Positions 42,014 to 48,915 of a DNA stretch of 64,000 nt are shown here, piece by piece. The stretch is from assembly GCF_024138395.1 (NCBI RefSeq), contig NZ_JAMYDU010000020.1:1-64000 (forward strand). Direction: 5' to 3'. The notes below the pieces were generated by a model. The model worked only from the letters and a program-made list of their open reading frames with translations. It was not told the DNA's origin and did not search any database. The first letter of the stretch is position 1. Each line of letters starts with the position of its first letter. Both the position numbers and the translations under genes were made by a program. The DNA is from Pseudomonas mandelii. GTDB taxonomy: Bacteria; Pseudomonadota; Gammaproteobacteria; Pseudomonadales; Pseudomonadaceae.

Positions 42014-43303
42014 ATGTCCACCCAGCAGGCCAGCAACAGCAGCACTGAGCTCAAGCGTACGGCGGAACTCGAAGAGCTGTTGATCGACGCCGAGGCCGAT
42101 GACGAACAGGTTCAGCAAACTCACCCGGTCCTTCAGCGGCCATGGTTGCTGTTGCTCGGCCTGATTCTGGTGGCGCTGAACCTGCGTCCGGCGCTGTCGA
42201 GCATGGCGCCGATGCTCAGCGAAATCTCGAAGACGCTGGGGCTATCGGCCGCCCAAGCCGGGTTGCTGACGACCTTGCCGGTACTTTGCCTCGGTCTGTT
42301 CGCACCATTGGCGCCGGTGCTGGCGCGACGTTTTGGTGCCGAGCGCGTGGTGTTGGGGATTCTTCTGATGCTGGCCGGCGGGATCATTTTGCGCAGTTCG
42401 TTTGGTGAGGTCGGCCTGTTCGCCGGCAGCGTGCTGGCCGGCGCCAGCATCGGGGTGATCGGCGTGCTGCTACCCGGTATTGTCAAACGCGACTTCCCGA
42501 AACAGGCCGGCACCATGACCGGTGTCTACACCATGGCACTGTGCCTGGGCGCGGCCATGGCGGCTGGGGCAACCGTGCCGTTGAGCGAACACTTCGACAA
42601 AAGCTGGGCCTTGGGTCTCGGCTTCTGGGTGGTTCCAGCGTTGGTCGCGGCGATTTTCTGGCTCCCGCAAGTCGGCCAGAAACACGGCGCGCATCATGTT
42701 GCCTCTCGGGTCCGAGGGCTGTTGCGTGATCCGCTGGCCTGGCAGGTGACCTTGTACATGGGCCTGCAATCGTCTTTGGCCTACATCGTGTTTGGCTGGC
42801 TGCCGTCGATTCTGATCGGCCGCGGTCTGACACCAACCCAGGCCGGTCTGGTGTTGTCGGGTTCGGTGATTGTCCAGTTGATCAGCTCGCTGGCAGCCCC
42901 CTGGCTGGCGACGCGCGGCAAGGATCAGCGGCTGGCGATCGTGATCGTCATGGCAATGACCCTCGGCGGTTTGTTCGGTTGCCTCTACGCACCAATCGAC
43001 GGCCTGTGGGGGTGGGCGATCTTGCTGGGGTTGGGGCAGGGCGCCACGTTCAGCCTGGCGCTGACCCTGATCGTGCTGCGCTCGCGGGACGCGCATGTCG
43101 CGGCCAACCTGTCGAGCATGGCCCAGGGCTTCGGTTACACCCTAGCGTCCATGGGGCCATTCGCGGTCGGTGTGGTGCATGACTGGACCGGCGGCTGGAG
43201 CGCCTTGGGCTGGATTTTCGGCGTCATCGGCCTCGGCGCGATCATCGCTGGCCTCGGTGCCGGACGTTCGTTGTACGTCCAGGTTCAAAGCGAGAAAGTC
43301 TGA
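42014..43303 (+). CDS. MFS transporter of the CynX/NimT family
   Basis: 429 residues from ATG 42014 (an ATG at 41990 would overlap the regulator). A hydrophilic N-terminal tail of about 45 residues is followed by twelve membrane segments beginning with WLLLLGLILVALNLRPALSSMAPML, the CynX-type motif. Relatives move cyanate or nitroimidazole; many members have unknown substrates. It forms a two-gene unit with the GntR-type regulator, so an acidic solute that the regulator senses is a reasonable guess. Confidence 0.85.
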   Translation: MSTQQASNSSTELKRTAELEELLIDAEADDEQVQQTHPVLQRPWLLLLGLILVALNLRPALSSMAPMLSEISKTLGLSAAQAGLLTTLPVLCLGLFAPLAPVLARRFGAERVVLGILLMLAGGIILRSSFGEVGLFAGSVLAGASIGVIGVLLPGIVKRDFPKQAGTMTGVYTMALCLGAAMAAGATVPLSEHFDKSWALGLGFWVVPALVAAIFWLPQVGQKHGAHHVASRVRGLLRDPLAWQVTLYMGLQSSLAYIVFGWLPSILIGRGLTPTQAGLVLSGSVIVQLISSLAAPWLATRGKDQRLAIVIVMAMTLGGLFGCLYAPIDGLWGWAILLGLGQGATFSLALTLIVLRSRDAHVAANLSSMAQGFGYTLASMGPFAVGVVHDWTGGWSALGWIFGVIGLGAIIAGLGAGRSLYVQVQSEKV

Positions 43304-43416
43304 CGTTTTGCGCACTGTCGGTATTCGGGCCACGAATGCCGATAGTGTTCTGCGCATTTGTTGACTATGGTGCAGGCAATCTTTCGACGCCACTTTGCAA
43401 CCCAGCGAGCCTACCC

Positions 43417-43887
43417 ATGAGTGATGCCCACAACGCCTTGATCAACCGGTTCTACCAAGCCTTCCAGCGGCTTGATGCCGAGGCTATGAGTGCCTGCTAC
43501 ACCGACGACGTGGTGTTCAGTGATCCGGCGTTCGGCGAGCTGCGCGGTCGCGATGCCGGCGACATGTGGCGCATGCTCACCACCCGGGCCAAGGACTTCT
43601 CCCTGACCTTCGATAACGTGCGCAGCGATGAGCGCACGGGCGGTGCCCATTGGGTGGCGACCTACCTGTTCAGCCAGACCGGCAATACCGTGGTCAACGA
43701 CATCCAGGCGCGTTTCGTGTTTCGCGACGGCAAGATCTGCGAGCATCACGACAGCTTTGACCTGTGGCGCTGGTCGCGTCAGGCGCTGGGTTTCAAAGGG
43801 CTGTTGTTGGGCTGGACGCCGGTGGTGAGAAACGCCGTTCGTGCTCAGGCCTTGAAGGGGCTGAAGGCATTTCAGGCCAGTCGCTGA
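43417..43887 (+). CDS. NTF2/SnoaL-like fold protein
   Basis: 156 residues from ATG 43417. ALINRFYQAFQRLDAEAMSACYTDDVVFSDPAFGEL and GKICEHHDSFDLWRWSRQALG fit the polyketide-cyclase-like SnoaL/nuclear-transport-factor-2 group, small cone-shaped ligand-binding proteins or isomerases. Function unknown. It stands 113 bp downstream of the MFS gene. Confidence 0.75.
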   Translation: MSDAHNALINRFYQAFQRLDAEAMSACYTDDVVFSDPAFGELRGRDAGDMWRMLTTRAKDFSLTFDNVRSDERTGGAHWVATYLFSQTGNTVVNDIQARFVFRDGKICEHHDSFDLWRWSRQALGFKGLLLGWTPVVRNAVRAQALKGLKAFQASR

Positions 43888-43926
43888 TAAGATCGCGGCT
43901 TGTTTCCTACAAGCCTTGATCGTCAC

Positions 43927-44247
43927 GTGAACACCTCGAGCGAATCTTCCGACATTGCCGCCGAACCGCCTCTGCCCGTCAGCAAACCCTGGTTCGTCTA
44001 CCTCGTTCGCGCGGCCAATGGTTCGCTCTACTGCGGGATCAGCGACGATCCCGTCCGCCGCTTCGCCACCCACCAAAGTGGCAAAGGCGCGCGCTTCTTC
44101 CTGTCCAGCCCGGCCGTGGCATTGGTCTACACCGAAGTCTGTCGCGACAAAAGCGAAGCATTGCGCCAGGAACGATTGATCAAAAAACTCAAGAAAAGCG
44201 CCAAGGAATGTTTGGTGGCGAGCGCGGCTGCTGGCTTATCAATCTGA
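43927..44247 (+). CDS. GIY-YIG domain protein (UPF0213-type)
   Basis: 106 residues from GTG 43927. WFVYLVRAANGSLYCGISDDPVRRFATHQSGKGARF contains the VYLV...LYCGI core of the GIY-YIG endonuclease fold, and LRQERLIKKLKKSAKECLV the conserved C-terminal helix. Small single-domain members are related to YhbQ; a DNA-repair or processing role is possible but unproven. Confidence 0.82.
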   Translation: MNTSSESSDIAAEPPLPVSKPWFVYLVRAANGSLYCGISDDPVRRFATHQSGKGARFFLSSPAVALVYTEVCRDKSEALRQERLIKKLKKSAKECLVASAAAGLSI

Positions 44248-44335
44248 CTGATAAGCGCCCATCAGGCAGATGGGTAGGCCGCTTGCGGATTGCGCGCTAA
44301 GCTGCTGGCTCCTTATCCGAGCGGCGGAGCCGAGC

Positions 44336-45271
44336 ATGTCCGAGTTGATTCTTCATCACTACCCGACGTCCCCTTTCGCCGAAAAGGCCCGCTTGCTGCT
44401 GGGGTTCAAGGGGCTGTCCTGGCGCTCGGTGAACATCTCGCCAGTGATGCCAAAGCCCGATCTGACGGCGTTAACCGGCGGTTACCGCAAGACGCCGGTG
44501 TTGCAGATTGGTGCTGATGTCTATTGCGACACCGCGCTGATGGCTCGTCGTTTGGAGCAGGAAAAAGCCTTGCCGGCATTCTTCCCGGAAGGCCAGGAAA
44601 TGATCACCGCGACCTTCGCAGCGTGGGCCGATTCAGTAGTGTTCCAGCATGCGGTCAGCCTGGTGTTCCAGCCAGCGTCGGTGGCGGTGCGCTTTGGCAA
44701 GTTGTCGCCGGAAGCGATCAAGGGGTTCCTGGCCGATCGCGCCGGCTTGTTCAGCGGTGGCAGCGCTACACGGTTGTCCGCCGAGCAGGCTCGGCATCAG
44801 TGGCCAACGATCATGGCGCGTCTGGAGCAGCAGCTTCAACGCGAACAGGGTGACTTCCTGTTCGGCGAGCCGTCGATTGCCGACTTTGCCCTGGTCCACT
44901 CGCTGTGGTTCCTCAAAGCGACGCACGTGACGTCACCGTTGGTGGATGCTTATCCGGCTGTGTCGGCGTGGTTTGGCCGGGTGATGGGCTTTGGTCATGG
45001 CGCGTTCAGCGAGATGACTTCTGAAGAAGCGCTTGAGGTCGCGCGCAATGCCACACCGGCTGCGTTGCCGGATGAGCAGTTCGAGGAGCCGAACGGGTTC
45101 GAGGTTGGTCAGCAAGTGGTGATTGCCGCGACGGATTATGGGGTTGATCCGGTGGCGGGTGAGTTGTTGTTTGCGGGCAGCGAAGAGTTGATTCTACGTC
45201 GCGAAGACGAGCGGGCCGGCGTTGTGCATGTGCACTTTCCGCGGTTCGGGTTTCGCATCGAAGCGCAGTAG
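44336..45271 (+). CDS. Glutathione S-transferase family protein with C-terminal extension
   Basis: 311 residues from ATG 44336. The N-terminal thioredoxin-like domain reads LILHHYPTSPFAEKARLLLGFKGLSWRSV and TGGYRKTPVLQIGADVYCDTALM; the helical domain follows to about residue 215 (FGEPSIADFALVHSLW). The last roughly 80 residues (NGFEVGQQVVIAATDYGVDPVAGELLFAGSEELILRRED) are an extra beta-rich segment not found in standard 200-220-residue GSTs. Role unknown. Confidence 0.85.
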   Translation: MSELILHHYPTSPFAEKARLLLGFKGLSWRSVNISPVMPKPDLTALTGGYRKTPVLQIGADVYCDTALMARRLEQEKALPAFFPEGQEMITATFAAWADSVVFQHAVSLVFQPASVAVRFGKLSPEAIKGFLADRAGLFSGGSATRLSAEQARHQWPTIMARLEQQLQREQGDFLFGEPSIADFALVHSLWFLKATHVTSPLVDAYPAVSAWFGRVMGFGHGAFSEMTSEEALEVARNATPAALPDEQFEEPNGFEVGQQVVIAATDYGVDPVAGELLFAGSEELILRREDERAGVVHVHFPRFGFRIEAQ

Positions 45272-45305
45272 GCGCTAACCACTCATTTTCTGGTCATGCA
45301 CTAAC

Positions 45306-45396
45306 CTGTGGGAGCTGGCTTGCCTGCGATGAGGTCCGCGCTGCAATATTGATGTTGCCTGATACTCCGCTATCGCAGGCAAGCCAGCTCCCACAA
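45306..45396. repeat. REP pair
   Basis: GTGGGAGCTGGCTTGCCTGC and inverted GCAGGCAAGCCAGCTCCCAC, a GCTGGCTTGCCTGCG variant. Confidence 0.85.
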
Positions 45397-45418
45397 GGGA
45401 CGGTGCCGGTCTGAAGAG

Positions 45419-45769
45419 TTATTTCAGCGCCGCAAGAACCTTGTCCGGGTCATACCCGCGAATCAACGTCCCGTTGACATCGATCAGCGGAATCCCGCGT
45501 CCGCCCAGCGCTTCGTAGGCTTTGCGAGCCTGGGCATCTTTCTCGATATCGAATTCCTTGTACGGAATACCCTTCTGGTCGAGAAAGCGCCGGGTCAGCT
45601 TGCAGTAGCCGCACCATTCGGTGGTATAGAGCACGACGTTGGCCTTGGCCTGGGTCTGCTCGGACACCACCTGCGAGGGGTCGAACACCCGCTCGATCTT
45701 GCCCCAGTTCTGGTAAACAACGACCACCAGCAGGATCAGCAAGCATTTCTTCAATACGCCGCCGAGCAT
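45419..45769 (-). CDS. Membrane-anchored glutaredoxin-like protein
   Basis: 116 residues. An N-terminal membrane helix (about 6-20, LKKCLLILLVVVVYQ) is followed by a glutaredoxin/thioredoxin fold with the active site WCGYC (Cys53, Cys56), then GRGIPLIDVNGTLIRGYD. Probable thiol-disulfide reductant at the membrane. Its start overlaps the stop of ndpA by one base, so the two are cotranscribed. Confidence 0.85.
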   Translation of the reverse strand: MLGGVLKKCLLILLVVVVYQNWGKIERVFDPSQVVSEQTQAKANVVLYTTEWCGYCKLTRRFLDQKGIPYKEFDIEKDAQARKAYEALGGRGIPLIDVNGTLIRGYDPDKVLAALK

Positions 45770-46773
45770 CAGTTGCGCCGCTTGAGCTGGTCGGTCAATT
45801 GGGTCGGCAGGCCTTTGATGATCAGCGTGCCGGCTTCTTCGTCGTATTCGATCTTCGAGCCCAGCAGGTGCGCTTCGAAGCTGATGGACAAGCCCTCGGC
45901 GCGGCCGGTGAAGCGGCGAAACTGGTTCAGGGTGCGCTTATCCGCAGGGATCTCGGGCGACAGACCGTAGTCCTTGTTGCGGATGTGATCGTAGAACGCT
46001 TTCGGGCGCTCTTCGTCGATCAGCTCCGACAACTCTTTCAGGCCCATGGGCTCGCCCATTTTTGCCTGGCTGCTGGCGTAATCCACCAGGGTCTTGGTCT
46101 TTTCGCGCGCGGATTCTTCCGGCAGGTCTTCGCTTTCGACGAAGTCGCTGAAGGCCTTGAGCAGGGTGCGGGTTTCGCCGGGGCCGTCGACGCCTTCCTG
46201 GCAGCCGATGAAGTCGCGGAAGTACTCCGAAACCTTTTTGCCGTTCTTGCCTTTGATGAACGAGATGTACTGCTTGGACTGTTTGTTGTTCTGCCACTCG
46301 GAGACGTTGATTCGCGCCGCCAGATGCAACTGGCCAAGGTCCAGATGTCGCGAAGGGGTCACGTCCAGTTGATCGGTCACTGCCACGCCTTCACTGTGGT
46401 GCAGCAGGGCGATGGCCAGGTAATCGGTCATGCCCTGTTGGTAATGCGCAAACAGCACGTGGCCGCCCACAGAGAGGTTCGACTCTTCCATCAGCTTTTG
46501 CAGCTGTTCCACCGCCACCCGGCTGAAGGCTGTGAAGTCCTTGCCGCCGTCGAGGTATTCCTTCAGCCAGCCGCTGAACGGATGCGCCCCGGACTCGGCA
46601 TGGAAGAAACCCCAGGCCTTGCCTTGCTTGGCGTTGTAGCTCTCGTTGAGGTCGGCAAGCATGTACTCGATGGCGCTGGACTCGGCCAGTTCGGAATCGC
46701 GGGCATGAAGAACTGCGGGTGTGCCGTCGGGTTTTTTGTCGATCAGGTGGACGATGCAATGACGGATCGGCAT
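45769..46773 (-). CDS. ndpA: Nucleoid-associated protein YejK/NdpA
   Basis: 334 residues, the typical length. MPIRHCIVHLIDKK at the start, SSAIEYMLADLNESYN, GKAWGFFHAESGAHPFSGWLKEYL and VSEYFRDFIGCQEGVDGPGETRTLLKAF match the family. A minor nucleoid protein of gammaproteobacteria. Upstream gene of the glutaredoxin-like protein. Confidence 0.93.
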   Translation of the reverse strand: MPIRHCIVHLIDKKPDGTPAVLHARDSELAESSAIEYMLADLNESYNAKQGKAWGFFHAESGAHPFSGWLKEYLDGGKDFTAFSRVAVEQLQKLMEESNLSVGGHVLFAHYQQGMTDYLAIALLHHSEGVAVTDQLDVTPSRHLDLGQLHLAARINVSEWQNNKQSKQYISFIKGKNGKKVSEYFRDFIGCQEGVDGPGETRTLLKAFSDFVESEDLPEESAREKTKTLVDYASSQAKMGEPMGLKELSELIDEERPKAFYDHIRNKDYGLSPEIPADKRTLNQFRRFTGRAEGLSISFEAHLLGSKIEYDEEAGTLIIKGLPTQLTDQLKRRN

Positions 46774-47167
46774 GGGCTTCTCGGCTGATTGAAGAGAGGA
46801 GGGCGTGCTCCCCCAAAAAGCGCTCAGTGTACCGCAACCACTGGTTTTGGCGTGGCGCCAAGGGCAATTTGCAGCTGTCCGCCGGCCCTTATGCAGTTTT
46901 TTGCCGATTTAGAGCAATAAAGCTGACCAAATGGGTAGCTAGAGGCGGATATTTCCCCGTCTCTGTGCTAGTTTTGCCCGGTCTTACGCGAAGTCACTGC
47001 GTTAAGCGTGCATTCAGCATTTGTCAGGTCGAACCAAACCCTGATTTCGGTATCTATACCCCGACTCGTCGTGGTTATGGCCGAGGGTGCCAGATCCAGA
47101 AGATCGGGCTCGATGGCTGACACTGCACTCTGCAATCCATATGAATTTGATAGGGAAGGAACATTAC
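46774..47167 (+). other. Gap upstream of the HU gene
   Basis: 394 bp with no convincing gene on either strand. It must contain the ndpA promoter (minus strand, near 46780-46900) and the HU promoter. I see no clear -35/-10 pair and no repeat. Confidence 0.4.
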
Positions 47168-47449
47168 ATGGCTCTTACTAAAGACCAACTGATCGCCGAC
47201 ATCGCTGAAGCTATCGACGCGCCAAAAACCACCGCGCGTAACGCTCTGGACCAACTGGGCCAAATCGTTGCTGATCAGCTGGAAAACGGCGGCGAAATCA
47301 CCCTGCCAGGTATCGGCAAGCTGAAAGTGACTGAGCGTCCTGCCCGTACCGGCCGCAACCCTTCGACTGGCGCTGCCATCGAAATCGCTGCCAAGAAAGT
47401 TATCAAGCTGGTTGTGGCCAAAGGCCTGACCGACGCTGTTAACAAGTAA
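47168..47449 (+). CDS. HU-family DNA-binding protein
   Basis: 93 residues from ATG 47168 with AAGGAA upstream. TLPGIGKLKVTERPARTGRNPSTGAA is the HU/IHF DNA-binding arm, preceded by helices of the dimer core (LIADIAEAIDAPKTTARNALDQLGQIV). Pseudomonas has several HU paralogues and I cannot say which one this is. It bends DNA and packs the nucleoid. A terminator follows immediately. Confidence 0.93.
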   Translation: MALTKDQLIADIAEAIDAPKTTARNALDQLGQIVADQLENGGEITLPGIGKLKVTERPARTGRNPSTGAAIEIAAKKVIKLVVAKGLTDAVNK

Positions 47450-47458
47450 GATTTGTAG

Positions 47459-47500
47459 AAAAAAACCGTGCTCCGGAGCAATCCGGGCACGGTTTTTTTG
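47459..47500 (+). terminator. Terminator of the HU gene
   Basis: AAAAACCGTGC ... GCACGGTTTTTTT with an internal CTCCGGAG hairpin-like loop. Confidence 0.88.
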
Positions 47501-47533
47501 TGTCTGCGATTTACCCGTAACACCCTATGACCA

Positions 47534-47639
47534 ATGTGGGAGCGGGCTTGCTCGCGAAGGCGGTGTGTCAGTCACTATTGAATTCGACTGACACACCGCC
47601 TTCGCGAGAAGTCGAATCGTCGCACCGCCGCTCCCACAG
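47534..47639. repeat. REP pair with rearranged right arm
   Basis: Left GTGGGAGCGGGCTTGCTCGC, and an 18-bp-plus inverted copy of the following CGAAGGCGGTGTGTCAGTC; the right arm replaces the GCAAGCC core by a longer stretch (AAGTCGAATCGTCGCACC). Confidence 0.75.
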
Positions 47640-47661
47640 TTGATCTACGTCGGTCAGCTAA

Positions 47662-48684
47662 TCAGCTTTTACGCGCCCAACGTTCGCGCCAGACCTGCTG
47701 TTCGGATTTGGTCTGGAAGGTCCAGGCGACGAAGCGGCTTTGCTTCTGCCCCTGAGACATTTCCACCACCTGGCTCTCCAGTACGCCGGCCTTTTTCAGT
47801 GCCGTCTGGATCGCAGGCAGGTTTGAGGCTTTCGAGACCAGGGTGCTGAACCAAAGCACTTTGTGTTGAAAATGCGCGCTCTCGGCGATCAGTTGCGTCA
47901 CAAACCGTGCTTCGCCGCCTTCACACCACAATTCGGCCGATTGGCCGCCAAAGTTCAGCACCGGCAGTTTGCGTTTCGGGTCGGCGCGGCCCAGTGCGCG
48001 CCATTTACGCTCGCTGCCCTTGGTTGCCTCGTCCATCGAGGCGTGGAACGGCGGGTTGCACATGGTCAGGTCGAAGCGTTCGCCAGGTTCAAGCAGGCCC
48101 AGCAGAATGTGCTTGGGATTGCTTTGCTGGCGCAGCTGGATGGCTTTGTTCAGCCCGTTGGACTGCACGATGGCTTTGGCGGCAGCCACGGCCGTCGGGT
48201 CGATTTCCGAACCGAGGAAGTGCCAGCGGTAGTCGCTGTAGCCGATCAACGGATAGACACAGTTGGCACCCATGCCGATATCAAGCACCTTGACCGGCGC
48301 ACCGCGAGGGATCTCGCCGTCGTTGACGCTGGCCAGCAGGTCGGCCAGGAAATGCACATAGTCGGCGCGGCCCGGCACCGGTGGGCACAGGTAATCGGCC
48401 GGGATGTCCCAATGGGCAATGCCGTAGAACGATTTGAGTAACGCCCGGTTGAACACCCGAACCGCGTCCGGGCTGGCGAAGTCGATGCTTTCCTTGCCGT
48501 ACGGGTTGATGATCACGAACTTCGCCAGTTCCGGCGTGGTTTTGATCAGCGCCGGGAAGTCGTAACGACCCTGATGGCGATTGCGCGGGTGCAGGCTGGC
48601 CTTCTCGCGGGGTTCCACGGCTTTGACCGGGGTAGCGGAGTCAGGCTTCTTGCGCGCAGGTCTTGGTGTGCGGGGGGCGTTCAT
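47662..48684 (-). CDS. rlmF: 23S rRNA (adenine1618-N6)-methyltransferase
   Basis: 340 residues from ATG 48684. SAM-binding VLDIGMGANCVYPLIG and the N6-adenine catalytic motif MCNPPFHAS are present, with RNRHQGRYDFPALI near the N-terminus. This is the RlmF (YbiN) family that methylates A1618 of 23S rRNA. The basic N-terminal about 40 residues (RPARKKPDSA...) are longer than in E. coli. Monocistronic, REP pair upstream. Confidence 0.93.
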   Translation of the reverse strand: MNAPRTPRPARKKPDSATPVKAVEPREKASLHPRNRHQGRYDFPALIKTTPELAKFVIINPYGKESIDFASPDAVRVFNRALLKSFYGIAHWDIPADYLCPPVPGRADYVHFLADLLASVNDGEIPRGAPVKVLDIGMGANCVYPLIGYSDYRWHFLGSEIDPTAVAAAKAIVQSNGLNKAIQLRQQSNPKHILLGLLEPGERFDLTMCNPPFHASMDEATKGSERKWRALGRADPKRKLPVLNFGGQSAELWCEGGEARFVTQLIAESAHFQHKVLWFSTLVSKASNLPAIQTALKKAGVLESQVVEMSQGQKQSRFVAWTFQTKSEQQVWRERWARKS

Positions 48685-48756
48685 GGGCGTTGTCGATTCG
48701 GGTATGGCTAAAAGTGGCGGGTATTGTCCCACAGACAATGGCAGCGCGGGGGATCC

Positions 48757-48846
48757 CGTAGGAGCGAGGCTTGCCCGCGAAGAACGATAACGCGGTATGT
48801 CTGTTTAACCGCGTCGCGACCTTCGCGGGCAAGCCTCGCTCCTACA
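48757..48846. repeat. REP pair
   Basis: GTAGGAGCGAGGCTTGCCCG and inverted CGGGCAAGCCTCGCTCCTAC between rlmF and valS. Confidence 0.85.
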
Positions 48847-48865
48847 GAAAGCGAAAAGGGCGGGT

Positions 48866-48897
48866 AAAAAAAGGGAGGCCGTTGCGGGCCTCCCTCT
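48866..48897 (-). terminator. Terminator of valS
   Basis: On the minus strand GGGAGGCCC-GCAAC-GGCCTCCC followed by TTTTTTTT, 19 bp after the valS stop. Confidence 0.88.
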
Positions 48898-48915
48898 TTC
48901 ATTGCGATTTACCAA

